Source: JADHMP01 sp016779985 (GTDB taxonomy: Bacteria > Bacteroidota > Bacteroidia > Flavobacteriales > Flavobacteriaceae). Taken from it: 64,000 bases of DNA. Positions 1 through 8,733 of this stretch are shown here, piece after piece (the stretch's first letter is position 1; each line of letters starts with the position of its first letter). The notes beneath the pieces were generated by a model. The model was not told the DNA's origin. It saw only the letters and a program-made list of their open reading frames with translations, and ran no database searches. Made by a program: the position numbers and the translations under genes. The DNA lies in contig JADHMP010000004.1 in NCBI GenBank assembly GCA_016779985.1, forward strand, positions 90,193-154,192. The letters are read 5' to 3'.

Positions 1-1215
1 AAAAATATTTCCTCTAAATCCACCCAAACCACCCGTATCTATAACTCTAATAGCAAGGGTGTTTTCGCCCTCACGCAACACCTCTTGTGAGACAGTGTAT
101 CTCACTTGGCTGCAACAGGTCCAAGATTGGCCAATCAAAACCCCATTAAGAAAGGTTAGATTCCAATCATCTACACCCCCTTCAAAAACAAGTTCGTAAG
201 AGCCATCACTTTGGGTCTTAAAGTCAAATTTTTTTCTATACCACACCATCCCATCTTCTGCCCATTTATTGTCCATAAAAAGGAATTCGAAATCCAAAAT
301 CATTTCACTACTTTCAATATCATTGATATTTTTTAGTTGGATCCCTGTCCAATCATCAGTGTTTAGGTTCATTTGAGAATAAGAATGATCTTCCATATCA
401 AGTTGAAGCAACCCCAAACTATCCCCTATTTTGGGTGCTATTTGGGCGGTTTTATTTAAAAAACGTTCATTATTTAGTCGAATCGAATCATTAAACTTTT
501 TTTTAATTTGATTTAAATCATCATACCCACCCGTTGCTACTATTTCCTCAGCTTGTTCTTTGGTCATATCGTGTTTAGCTAATTCTTTCAAGCGCATCCA
601 GGCCTCCACTCGAGTGCCGCCCCAGCTACTATTGATTATACCTATTGGTACATTTATTTTTTGAAAAACCTCACGAGCAAAAAAATAGCCTACAGCGGAA
701 AAATTTCCAATGGTTTCACTTTGCGCGATTTGCCATTGTGTGGTTTTTATTTCTTGCCCTTTCAAGTCTCTAGGCACAGAAAACATTCGGATAGAATTGA
801 AATTAGCAGTTGCTATTTCCTCTTTTTGATTGAGAATTCTATTGTCAAGGGTCCATTCCATGTTAGATTGACCCGAGGCGAGCCACACTTCTCCAATCAT
901 TACATCTCTAATGGTTACTTGTTGGGAGCCTGAAATAATTTCTAGCTCATAGGGGCCTCCATAAGATGGGGTTTCAAGTGTTGCTTCCCAATGGCCCTCT
1001 CTATCTACCTCAGCGATGGTTTTTTGTCCCCAAGAACTAACAACCACAATTTTTGTCCCAATTGGGCCAGTGCCCCATAGAGGTACTACAGCGTTTTGCT
1101 GTAAAACCATATGATCTGTAAATAATGGCCCCATCGATAAAAAACTTTGAGGGGTACACGAATAAAAAAGGAAACAACAATTTAGAACTAAAATCCAAAG
1201 ATTGAAACGAAACAC
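1..1215 (-). CDS. Sialate O-acetylesterase (SASA family) lipoprotein, cut by left edge
   Basis: An open frame runs from a GTG at 1215 to the window edge, giving 405 visible residues. Near residue 110 lies GEVWLASGQSNMEW, the nucleophile block of the SASA/DUF303 esterases, with Ser in GQSN. After a conserved SSWGGTRVEAW stretch the protein enters a beta-rich module (VFEGGVDDWNLTFLNG), typical of the GH2-like sugar-binding insertion of this family, so the His/Asp part of the catalytic site would lie beyond the edge. The GTG start is chosen because it gives a hydrophobic N-terminus ending in FYSC, a lipobox, which predicts a lipoprotein. Family members remove O-acetyl groups from sialic acids or plant/algal glycans. 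The family is clear; the substrate is not. Confidence 0.88.
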   Translation of the reverse strand, partial: MFRFNLWILVLNCCFLFYSCTPQSFLSMGPLFTDHMVLQQNAVVPLWGTGPIGTKIVVVSSWGQKTIAEVDREGHWEATLETPSYGGPYELEIISGSQQVTIRDVMIGEVWLASGQSNMEWTLDNRILNQKEEIATANFNSIRMFSVPRDLKGQEIKTTQWQIAQSETIGNFSAVGYFFAREVFQKINVPIGIINSSWGGTRVEAWMRLKELAKHDMTKEQAEEIVATGGYDDLNQIKKKFNDSIRLNNERFLNKTAQIAPKIGDSLGLLQLDMEDHSYSQMNLNTDDWTGIQLKNINDIESSEMILDFEFLFMDNKWAEDGMVWYRKKFDFKTQSDGSYELVFEGGVDDWNLTFLNGVLIGQSWTCCSQVRYTVSQEVLREGENTLAIRVIDTGGLGGFRGNIF

Positions 1216-1278
1216 GATAGATGATATTAATTTGCTAAACTTAAGCAAAAATTGATAAACGAGGTGTTGTCAATTATA

Positions 1279-1698
1279 TCAAGGGCTAAAAAAATCCTCT
1301 TCAGAAATTACGATAAAATTGCCTTCTACAGAGGCATCATAGAAAAATGTGAAGGTGTGTTTTTCTCCGAAGTTAATGACTGTTTTCTGTTTGTCTTCAT
1401 AAAAAAACTCCTTGGATTTATACTGTACATAAATCCGATCAATGGGAAGATTTTTAAATAAATATCTTTCATTGTTTCTGATGTAGATATGCGAAATATA
1501 TTTTTTGTTTTGATCTCTGATACACACAATGATGTCATGATCAACAGTGTTAATTACCATCAGGGTGGCATTTGAGTTTTCATTCACTATATCTGGGGGA
1601 AATCGGTAGGCAAAAGTTTTGTCTCCTGTTTGACCTCTTTGGGCGAAAAGACAAGCGGAGAAAAACAAAAAAAGTAAAAATAAAGACTTGTTTTTCAT
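1279..1698 (-). CDS. Secreted hypothetical protein
   Basis: A 139-residue protein with a clean signal peptide (MKNKSLFLLFLFFSACLFAQ) that probably ends after Ala-Gln. The rest is a short beta-rich body with no motif I recognise. It sits 63 bp upstream of the sialate esterase on the same strand and may be co-transcribed with it. No cysteines remain in the mature part, so it is more likely periplasmic or exported than lipid-anchored, although the leader does carry one Cys. Function unknown. Confidence 0.6.
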   Translation of the reverse strand: MKNKSLFLLFLFFSACLFAQRGQTGDKTFAYRFPPDIVNENSNATLMVINTVDHDIIVCIRDQNKKYISHIYIRNNERYLFKNLPIDRIYVQYKSKEFFYEDKQKTVINFGEKHTFTFFYDASVEGNFIVISEEDFFSP

Positions 1699-2075
1699 GG
1701 CTTTTGTGTTAGGTTAATTTACTACAATTTAAGGAAAAATTACATTAGAAACACATTTTAGGGATACGCTTTTTTTAGCTAATACCCATTTGCTAAGGTA
1801 GAGGTGAATAAGAAAAAAAAACATTACTGCAATCTTAAAAGCCTAGGTGGTTTTGTGAGGCATATTGTATCGAGATATTATAAAAATTAGTTGCCTCGAA
1901 AGGCATTGCCTACTTGTCTAAACGATGTAATAAAATAATTATAGATTTCAAGTTATAAACGAAAATTAATTATGCCTTTTTACTAATAGGAGCTGCTAAA
2001 AAAACCTGATTAAAACCCTGTTCAGTGAAGTTTTGTATCTTTTGCAACTAAACAATCAAAATTGAACAATAGCGT
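1699..2075. other. Intergenic region between divergent genes
   Basis: This stretch of about 375 bp lies between the minus-strand secreted protein and the plus-strand GntP gene, so it must hold promoters for both. I see A/T-rich tracts and a TATCTTTTG near 2037-2045 that resembles a Bacteroidota -7 element for the permease, but no TTTG at the expected distance. No open frame, hairpin terminator or RNA gene is apparent. Confidence 0.4.
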
Positions 2076-3392
2076 ATGGCATTAGGGACTATTTGTTTAG
2101 GGATTTTATCTTTATTTATTCTAGTTATTGTTTTTCGATTACACACCTTTCTATCCTTTATTATCGTTTCAATTGGTGTGGGCCTAGCTCAGGGAATGCA
2201 ATTTACTGCAGTCATTGAATCTCTTCAAGACGGGATAGGAAACACCCTTGGTTTTTTGGTTTTGATTTTAGCTCTTGGCGCCATGTTGGGAAAGCAAGTG
2301 GCCAACAGCGGTGCTGCACAACAAATTTCAGACTCTCTGTTTGCTGTATTTGGCATTAAAAATACCCAATGGGCAGTAATGCTCACTGGTTTTATTGTAG
2401 GAATTACTCTTTTCTATTCAGTAGGATTTGTCATTTTGGTACCTTTGGTGTTTACTATAGCAAGAAGCACAGGCCTTTCTCTAATGTCCATTGGTCTTCC
2501 CATGTTAGCCGCCTTATCGGTCACACACGGGTTTCTGCCCCCACACCCAGCCCCCTCAGCTATTGCCGTTTTATTTGGAGCGGACATTGGACTCACCTTA
2601 TTGTATGGGTTAGTGGTTGCTATACCGGCAATATTAATTTCGGGGCCCTTGTTGGGGCGATATCTCAAAAAAGTGGAAGCCAAACCTTTAAAAGAGTTTT
2701 TATCGACAACCCATTTTCAAAAAGATGAGCTTCCTAGTTTGTGGAATAGCATTTTAACCGCCCTGCTGCCTGTTGTATTAATTGGAGGTGCTACTCTATG
2801 TAAAGAAATCATAGCGGAAAACCATCCACTTTATGGGCCCATTACTTTTTTAGGAAATCCTGTCATTGCCCTTTTAATTGCTGTTTTGGTGAGTATTTTT
2901 AGCCTAGGTCTTTTGCGTGGTCAAACAATGAAAGCTACCATGCAATCCTTTAATGAATCGCTCACTGGAATAACCTCCGTGCTTTTAATTATTGCCGGTG
3001 CTGGTGGTCTCAAACAAATTTTGATTGATAGCGGCGTGAGCGAATCTCTAGGCACCCTTCTCCAAGTGAGTGCCCTTTCTCCACTTTTAATAGGTTGGCT
3101 CACAGCGGGCCTCATTCGTGTGGCTGTTGGTTCAGCAACCGTGGCCGGTCTCACCGCTGCTAGCATCGTATTGCCGTTGGTAGAAAACGGGCTGGCTAAT
3201 CCTCAACTGATGGTACTAGCCATTGGGTCTGGCAGTCTGATGCTTTCTCATGTGAATGATGCTGGATTTTGGCTGTTTAAAGAATATTTCAACCTTTCCA
3301 TCAAAGATACCCTATCCACTTGGACTGTGATGGAAACATCCATTGGAGTGAGTGGTATTTTGACTATACTTTTTTTAAATCAGTTTATTTAA
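2076..3392 (+). CDS. GntP-family gluconate/organic acid permease
   Basis: A 438-residue, very hydrophobic protein with about 12 membrane segments. It matches the GntP family over its whole length (usual size about 440 residues): LILALGAMLGKQVANSGAA, the HGFLPPHPAP loop and SHVNDAGFW near the C-terminus are family hallmarks. GntP carriers import gluconate or related sugar acids with protons. No kinase or dehydrogenase for gluconate lies beside it, so the true substrate could be another hydroxy acid. It is followed by about 135 bp before the next small gene and appears to be a single-gene unit. Confidence 0.92.
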   Translation: MALGTICLGILSLFILVIVFRLHTFLSFIIVSIGVGLAQGMQFTAVIESLQDGIGNTLGFLVLILALGAMLGKQVANSGAAQQISDSLFAVFGIKNTQWAVMLTGFIVGITLFYSVGFVILVPLVFTIARSTGLSLMSIGLPMLAALSVTHGFLPPHPAPSAIAVLFGADIGLTLLYGLVVAIPAILISGPLLGRYLKKVEAKPLKEFLSTTHFQKDELPSLWNSILTALLPVVLIGGATLCKEIIAENHPLYGPITFLGNPVIALLIAVLVSIFSLGLLRGQTMKATMQSFNESLTGITSVLLIIAGAGGLKQILIDSGVSESLGTLLQVSALSPLLIGWLTAGLIRVAVGSATVAGLTAASIVLPLVENGLANPQLMVLAIGSGSLMLSHVNDAGFWLFKEYFNLSIKDTLSTWTVMETSIGVSGILTILFLNQFI

Positions 3393-3528
3393 AAATTCAA
3401 TATCTGAAGCACTATTAATTTTCTTTAAGGATGTCCATTACTTTAGTGGGTCACAAAATGATTTATGAGACCTTCATCTGAAAGTACAAATGTCCGCTAT
3501 CTCCAAAAGTAAGGAGTAAAGAATCAAA

Positions 3529-3771
3529 ATGCCCTTTAGGGAAATGGTAATGTTATACACGAAGTTAAAACATAAAGAAAGAGAAATTAAAGAGTTGACT
3601 GATATGGGTCTTGTAGACACCCATTGGCTTCGTGACTTAGATATATTTGAAAAGTTCCGCGCCATGGAAGAATGGCTGCCTTGTAAGGCTTGCCGATATG
3701 AAAAAATCGCAGAAGAGGTAGGTTTATCTTCTAAAAGGGTTAAAAAGATTATTTTATTGTTGGGGAATTAA
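3529..3771 (+). CDS. Small putative helix-turn-helix protein
   Basis: An 80-residue reading frame. The C-terminal third (YEKIAEEVGLSSKRVKKIIL) has the spacing of a helix-turn-helix, and the N-terminal part is charged and helical, with LVDTHWLRDLDIFEKF. An internal ATG at 3544 is an alternative start. It converges with and overlaps the next minus-strand gene by 4 bp. There is no SD-like site, as is usual in this phylum. The coding assignment rests on the HTH look alone; it could be a DNA-binding regulator or the remnant of one. Confidence 0.45.
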   Translation: MPFREMVMLYTKLKHKEREIKELTDMGLVDTHWLRDLDIFEKFRAMEEWLPCKACRYEKIAEEVGLSSKRVKKIILLLGN

Positions 3772-4334
3772 AACCCTTGTTTCTTTTGCAAGGCTCTGTT
3801 GTTATCTTGGCTTTTACTATAGTCATTCATCCACCAATCATAATTGTAAATATGTAAATTTACAGTATAGGAAATAGATGACCCATTAAAATATTTCACA
3901 GGGTAAAATTGAACTATTTTAAATTTTTCTTGGTCAAACATAATCATTCCGTACTCACTTTGTGATGAGTGAAAATTTTCAGGAGCGTCCCACCAATCAG
4001 GCTTTAAAAATATTTCATAGTTTAAGTCATCAAAAAACATTTTTGTTTGTAACAAATACGCCACGGTATTACTATAATCCATGCCAAATAAAGTGCCCTT
4101 TGGCCCTAGTTGAACACCTACCAATCCATTATTTGTAATGCTGTATTGAAAGTTCTGATGGTAAATCCTATAATAAAAACCATTCCCAATATAAATATTA
4201 ATATATTCTTTTTTGTTTTTTTTGAATTCTGTCTTTGCCTGTTTAGGTGTCATTCCGAATTGAAGCCCTTTATAAATAGGCTGTCCGAAACAAAGTGCCG
4301 ATAAAAAGAAAAAGAAGGGGAATAATTTTCTCAT
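3768..4334 (-). CDS. Secreted hypothetical protein
   Basis: The open frame extends to 4409, but the ATG at 4334 is preferred because it opens directly on a signal peptide (MRKLFPFFFFLSALCFGQ). The mature part of about 170 residues begins with LQFGMTPKQAK, a pattern seen in small periplasmic proteins that bind or scan a ligand, followed by a region rich in aromatic residues. No enzyme motif is visible. Its leader closely resembles that of the HsdR_N gene start at 6942 (see the palindromic site). Function unknown. Confidence 0.65.
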   Translation of the reverse strand: MRKLFPFFFFLSALCFGQPIYKGLQFGMTPKQAKTEFKKNKKEYINIYIGNGFYYRIYHQNFQYSITNNGLVGVQLGPKGTLFGMDYSNTVAYLLQTKMFFDDLNYEIFLKPDWWDAPENFHSSQSEYGMIMFDQEKFKIVQFYPVKYFNGSSISYTVNLHIYNYDWWMNDYSKSQDNNRALQKKQGF

Positions 4335-4356
4335 AAGTAGGTTGTTTGGGGTTGAG

Positions 4357-4368
4357 ATATTGTAATAT
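4357..4368 (-). promoter_or_regulatory. Palindrome-like site in leader, repeated at 6966
   Basis: The sequence atattgtaatat sits 23 bp upstream of the ATG at 4334. It matches the perfect palindrome upstream of the gene starting at 6942, and the flanking leader is also shared (agtaggtt, tttggggtt). Two genes with one leader suggest a shared operator or a duplicated 5' region. No regulator is identified. Confidence 0.35.
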
Positions 4369-4478
4369 AAAAAAATTTTGTATTGTAGGGATGTTAAGCT
4401 CAAATACAATGCCTATTTCTAAATTTTTAATCTCGCAACGGATGAGAAAACAATTTATCGAATCATTAAGAAGATGAG

Positions 4479-5900
4479 CTAAAAACGGATAATTTTTAAA
4501 AGGGTTTTTTTCCAAATATTAAATCCTGAACTTGATAGAATTAAATCATAGTTTTGATTTGGCTGATGGCCTCCGCTTCCAATTTCAATTAATAATTTAT
4601 TATCTATTTCAGCCAAATAATACCCTCCATTTCCATTGGCTATGTCTAATACGTTTATATTACTGTTAGCGTGTATTTTCATCTCTTTTCGTAATTCAAT
4701 TAGTTGGTTAATTGTTTGTTTCAAGTTTCCAAAAGGGTCAGCGAATAGATAATGATAAATCCAAATCATCGGGATACCAGGGTGTGTGAGTAAATAAGCG
4801 TAACCCTGCTCTATTTCTATTATGTTTGAGGAATATAAAGACTCGCAATTATTATGATTAATACAACCAGAGTCATGGTTATCAAGAAAAGTGATTGATT
4901 TATCTTTATATCCTTGGTGAAAACCTAGGGAATAATTTATGTTCAATCGATCAAAACGCTTATTGACAATCGCCTCGTTTAATTTGTATTTAAGAGCAAA
5001 ATCAAATACTGCTGTTTTTTCCACTACTTGGCCAGAAATTGTTTTATCGGAATTATCAATCCAATACTTTAGGGTATCGATATTCCCGCTCCAAACTTCG
5101 GCAACAGCAATATAATATGAACTGGAGTTGTTGTAAGATGCAATATATTTAGAAGGGTAGCCTTGACCGAAGTCGTACCTCCATGAATCAAAACCAATGT
5201 TATTCAATCGAGAAATAAATTCTTTAAGCCCTTCTTGGACTTCAATACTTTTGTGATTAAGATCTCGAGCAGAGCTCCAATTTAAGCCCTCGTCTTTATC
5301 TCCGCAGGGTACTGTCCCAAACATATTAGGATTCGTTGTTGCTTCATCATCAATACATATAGATTCGCAAGACCATGATGGGTTAAAAAAGTCTGTCCAT
5401 GTTTCTGTTGCTGCTCTATGGTTAAAGACTAAATCAGCCATAGCGTGTATTTTTCTGGAACCCATATTTATCAAAAGGGATTCAAGTTCTTCTTTTGTTC
5501 CATGCAAAGAATTGAAATTAAATAGTTCACGAGGATGATAACCCATGCCGTCAGCAGAATCACTTAATGGGGGAAGCCAAAGCAAATCAATATGCGCTCT
5601 GGAAATGTCATCCAAATATTGATTTAATGTATTGTAATAGGATCCATTTTGTGTTAATCTTGAGTCATTGTAGCTGCTCCACCAAAAAGCCTGCATAATT
5701 ACATCGTTGTTTGGGTCTTTATCTGAAAAACGACTTATTTCAACTTCTGTTTCAGTTTCTGACAACAAGGGGCTTGATGCGGTTTCTGAGACTGATGCTA
5801 CTTCATTTTCATTAATACCGTCCTCTTGAAGAGTATTGATTACGAGTTTTTCACAACTCAACAATAAAATAAATATTAGAAACAGCAACATCTTTTTCAT
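4479..5900 (-). CDS. GH13 alpha-amylase, outer-membrane lipoprotein
   Basis: The 473-residue protein has a lipoprotein signal (LLLSC, lipidated Cys16) and a Ser/Glu/Thr-rich linker to about residue 60, then a GH13 (beta/alpha)8 barrel. All four conserved regions are visible: ADLVFNHR (155-162), GFDSWRYDF with nucleophile Asp243, AEVW with general acid Glu268, and FLDNHDSG with Asp343. The short barrel and the GFDSWRYDF form resemble the plant/archaeal-type alpha-amylases. It should hydrolyse alpha-1,4-glucans at the cell surface. The C-terminal beta domain is short (HANSNINVLDI onward). It is not part of a SusCD locus here; it sits 8 bp from the broken HsdR_N gene. Confidence 0.92.
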   Translation of the reverse strand: MKKMLLFLIFILLLSCEKLVINTLQEDGINENEVASVSETASSPLLSETETEVEISRFSDKDPNNDVIMQAFWWSSYNDSRLTQNGSYYNTLNQYLDDISRAHIDLLWLPPLSDSADGMGYHPRELFNFNSLHGTKEELESLLINMGSRKIHAMADLVFNHRAATETWTDFFNPSWSCESICIDDEATTNPNMFGTVPCGDKDEGLNWSSARDLNHKSIEVQEGLKEFISRLNNIGFDSWRYDFGQGYPSKYIASYNNSSSYYIAVAEVWSGNIDTLKYWIDNSDKTISGQVVEKTAVFDFALKYKLNEAIVNKRFDRLNINYSLGFHQGYKDKSITFLDNHDSGCINHNNCESLYSSNIIEIEQGYAYLLTHPGIPMIWIYHYLFADPFGNLKQTINQLIELRKEMKIHANSNINVLDIANGNGGYYLAEIDNKLLIEIGSGGHQPNQNYDLILSSSGFNIWKKTLLKIIRF

Positions 5901-5907
5901 AAGTAGA

Positions 5908-6942
5908 TTATTTTATTAATTCTACAGTTTGAATTAGTTGGTCTGAGTAGTTATAAATATCATCTAAATACTCAATTGAGTATCGAGTTTCATTTTTGCT
6001 TTCATCTAAAAGACCAATATATTTAGTTTTCCCATTAAAATGAAGCCTACAAATAGGTTTCCTGTTGTTGTCATCTAGCAATATGCCAAAGTAGGATTGA
6101 GTATCTCTGCACACAACCCTTTTTAAATCGACCACCCTTCAGAGTATTGCTTTTATTATCCTAAACCCTTCCATCTCCTCTTCAGTAGTTATTATTTTAC
6201 TTTCCTCGACAGGTTCCTCTATTTCGGATTCCTTTTCTTTAGATATTGCACTTTGTAAACGATCATTTACTTTGTCATTGATCACTTGATTAAGTGCCTT
6301 GGGTATTAATTCTTTAAATAAACTAATGTTCTTTTGAATTGCCCTTCCAGCCGTTTTAGATATAAAATATTTCACTAATTCAATGGATGGGGAATCAATT
6401 TCATTTTTAAATATTGCCTTTATTTCGTTGAGACTTCTTAAAGTTATTGCGTTAATTGAAATTCGATCCTCATTAAAATTATCTTTATGAAATTTAGAAA
6501 TTTCGCTAACAAAAGAGTCTTTTATATGCGAAAGACGAAATGTCAAAAAAGGCTTGTTATCCATTACGTTTGGCGTATCTAGATCAGTGTAAAAATGATA
6601 TTCAAATCCATTAGTTAAAATACCGAATTTTGTTTTTGTTACTGAAAAATACCTGTGAAGCTGGGAGGTATGGTCCTTTAAGTTTTCTCTCCAATGCTTA
6701 CATTCAAAGATCATTGATATTTGATCGTTTATTTTAATAGCATAATCTACCTTTTCGCCCTTTTTTAATCCTACATCAGCAATAAATTCAGGAATAACTA
6801 CTTTTGGATTGAATAAATCGTAACCCAGAGTATTAATAAACGGGAGGACAAAAGCTGTCTTTGTTGCTTCCTCAGTTAAAATATCCTCTTTTAAATCATT
6901 GAATTTTTCAGCCAATTGGCTCAATGGGGCTTTAATGTCCAT
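5908..6942 (-). pseudogene. HsdR_N-type restriction-like nuclease, interrupted by in-frame TGA
   Basis: Two open frames of 267 and 75 codons lie in the same frame and are separated by a single TGA at 6141-6139. The first has a PD-(D/E)xK core (VDYAI with Asp66, IFECKHW with Glu80 and Lys82) like the type I restriction HsdR_N_2 domain. The second (RDTQSYFGILLDDNNRKPIC) is the usual C-terminal module of the same proteins. Intact relatives run straight through ILR-VVD at this point, so the stop replaces one residue; CGA (Arg) to TGA is the simplest change. If translation stops, the product lacks its last 76 residues. These are stand-alone domain proteins and no HsdM/S partner is present. Confidence 0.8.
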
Positions 6943-6965
6943 TTAGTAGGTTATTTGGGGGTTAA

Positions 6966-6979
6966 TATATTGCAATATA
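6966..6979 (-). promoter_or_regulatory. Perfect 14-bp palindrome in leader of HsdR_N gene
   Basis: The sequence tatattgcaatata reads the same on both strands and lies 24 bp upstream of the ATG at 6942. A near copy lies at the same distance from the ATG at 4334, embedded in a similar 35-bp leader. This could be an operator for a dimeric regulator. It could equally be chance symmetry in AT-rich DNA, although repetition at the same spacing argues against that. Confidence 0.4.
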
Positions 6980-7068
6980 AAGAAAATATAAGAAAATTAC
7001 TCCTGCCTATTGTTTAACTAATCTCTAAGCTACTCTATAGAAATAAAGGTGGTTAACCTAGCTAATTT

Positions 7069-7094
7069 AACCCCCTCTTAGGAGGGGTTTTTTT
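7069..7094 (+). terminator. Intrinsic terminator, plus-strand orientation
   Basis: An 8-bp stem (CCCCTC / GAGGGG plus flanking A-T pairs) closes a TTAG loop and is followed by seven T on the plus strand. Read on the minus strand the hairpin lacks a U tract. Both flanking genes are on the minus strand, so the terminator has no obvious plus-strand client. Confidence 0.7.
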
Positions 7095-7132
7095 AAACCT
7101 GCTAAAAAATATACACCTAAACCAATAAAATG

Positions 7133-8710
7133 CTATTGTATTCCAAGAAAGACATAAATAAGAACAGTGATTACGCAAAGTGAGGCAGAGAGTAATTTGG
7201 TGTGTTTCCATGGGGCCAGATCGAGGGAAGAAGTTAGCGTTGCTATGGCATTTGTTTGGGGAGGAAAAAAATGAGAAACACTAAACATGACCAACATGTT
7301 CAACACAAATTCTATACCCCAAAGATGAACAAAATGGAGTCCAGTATCAAAAACAAAAGTAGTGAGCAAATAAAAAGCGAGACCCACAAAAAGCGCTGCT
7401 TTCGCCCCTAGGGCAGAAATACGCGGCAAGAAAAAACCAGCAATCAATATGGAGGCTATAGGAATAAAAAAGATGCCGTTCAATTGTTGCAATAGTTGAT
7501 AGAGTCCATCAGGGGCTTGTGCAACAAGGGGTGCCATTAAAATGGAAAAAACCGCCAGGACAGCCGCAGAAATACGTCCGATTTTCACTAGTTTTTGATC
7601 GCTTGAATGAGGGGCTATATGTTGTTTGTAAAGGTCTAAACTAAATATAGTAGAGGCACTGTTTAAGACACTATTAAATGTGCTCAAAATGGCACCCATC
7701 ACTATGGCTGCAAAAACACCTAAAAGGCCAACTGGGAAGACCTTTTTAAGGAGTTCTGGATAAATCAAATCTTGATTTTTATAGAGGCTATCGCCAAAAT
7801 AATAAAAACCTATCACGCCCGGTAGAATGATTACTAAAGGAATTAGAATTTTTAAGACCCCCGTAAAAAGTAAACCTTTTTGTGCTTCAGCCAAGTTTTT
7901 AGCTCCCAAGGCTCGTTGAATAATTGTTTGATTCATGCTCCAAAAATAAAGTTGGTTGATAATCATTCCTGTGAACAACACTTCAAAGGGGAGTACAGAA
8001 TCTTTGGCCCCAATAACATTGAATTTTTCTGGAGCGTGATCATATACTTTTGAAAGACCGTGTAGTGGGTTACCATCGCCTATAGCAACTAGTGCTATAA
8101 TTGGAACAGCAAGTCCCCCTAATAGTAATCCATATCCATTTAGGGTGTCTGAAACCGCAACGGCCTTTAGCCCACCAAAAATAGCATAAATAGACCCAAG
8201 GCAGCCAATGCAAATGATGGTAAGCAACATTCCTGTTTCTTTGGGTACATTTAGCACTTCTGAAACATTAAAAATACTTTCTAAATTAATGGCACCGGTA
8301 TAAAGCACAATTGGAAGGAGAGTGATTACAAAAGAAATCATTAAAAAAAGAGCGACAAGGGTGCGTGTTGTTTTATCGAAACGACTTTCTAAATATTGAG
8401 GAATTGTTGTGAGCCCCATTTTTAAATATTTTGGAATAAAATAAATGGCCGCTGCAACCAATGCAAGAGCAGAAGTGACTTCCCACGCAATGATGATGAA
8501 GCCATTTTTATAGGATGAACCGTTCAACCCAATGAGGTGTTCTGTTGAAATATTGGTGAGCAACATAGAGCCTGCAATAACAACACCAGTTAGACTTCTG
8601 CCTCCTAAAAAATAGCCGTCTTGAGAATTGAGATTGTGTTTTCGAAGTTTAAACCAAGAATAAAATGCAACAAAAGCAGTATATGCAATAAAAGAAAGAG
8701 CTGTAAACAT
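7133..8710 (-). CDS. Sodium:solute symporter (SSS family), probably for myo-inositol
   Basis: A 525-residue membrane protein with the SSS/SLC5 pattern: YFLGGRSLTG after the first helix, TNISTEHLIGLNG in the sodium-site region, the IFGGLKAVAVSDTLNG helix and QALG-type NQTIIQRALGAKN. About 13-14 membrane helices are expected and the length is normal. The gene begins 23 bp after iolG on the same strand, so the two form an operon; this context suggests inositol or a related polyol as substrate. The start ATG is directly upstream of the first helix. Substrate assignment is inference from the neighbour. Confidence 0.9.
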   Translation of the reverse strand: MFTALSFIAYTAFVAFYSWFKLRKHNLNSQDGYFLGGRSLTGVVIAGSMLLTNISTEHLIGLNGSSYKNGFIIIAWEVTSALALVAAAIYFIPKYLKMGLTTIPQYLESRFDKTTRTLVALFLMISFVITLLPIVLYTGAINLESIFNVSEVLNVPKETGMLLTIICIGCLGSIYAIFGGLKAVAVSDTLNGYGLLLGGLAVPIIALVAIGDGNPLHGLSKVYDHAPEKFNVIGAKDSVLPFEVLFTGMIINQLYFWSMNQTIIQRALGAKNLAEAQKGLLFTGVLKILIPLVIILPGVIGFYYFGDSLYKNQDLIYPELLKKVFPVGLLGVFAAIVMGAILSTFNSVLNSASTIFSLDLYKQHIAPHSSDQKLVKIGRISAAVLAVFSILMAPLVAQAPDGLYQLLQQLNGIFFIPIASILIAGFFLPRISALGAKAALFVGLAFYLLTTFVFDTGLHFVHLWGIEFVLNMLVMFSVSHFFPPQTNAIATLTSSLDLAPWKHTKLLSASLCVITVLIYVFLGIQ

Positions 8711-8733
8711 TTGTTAAAAATATAAAACTTGAA

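Noticed and set aside
661..933. Plus-strand 90-codon frame
   Set aside because: It is the antisense shadow of the sialate esterase gene.
6139..6141. TGA as selenocysteine
   Set aside because: The family has an ordinary residue here, no selenocysteine insertion hairpin is visible just after it, and the enzyme type does not use selenium.
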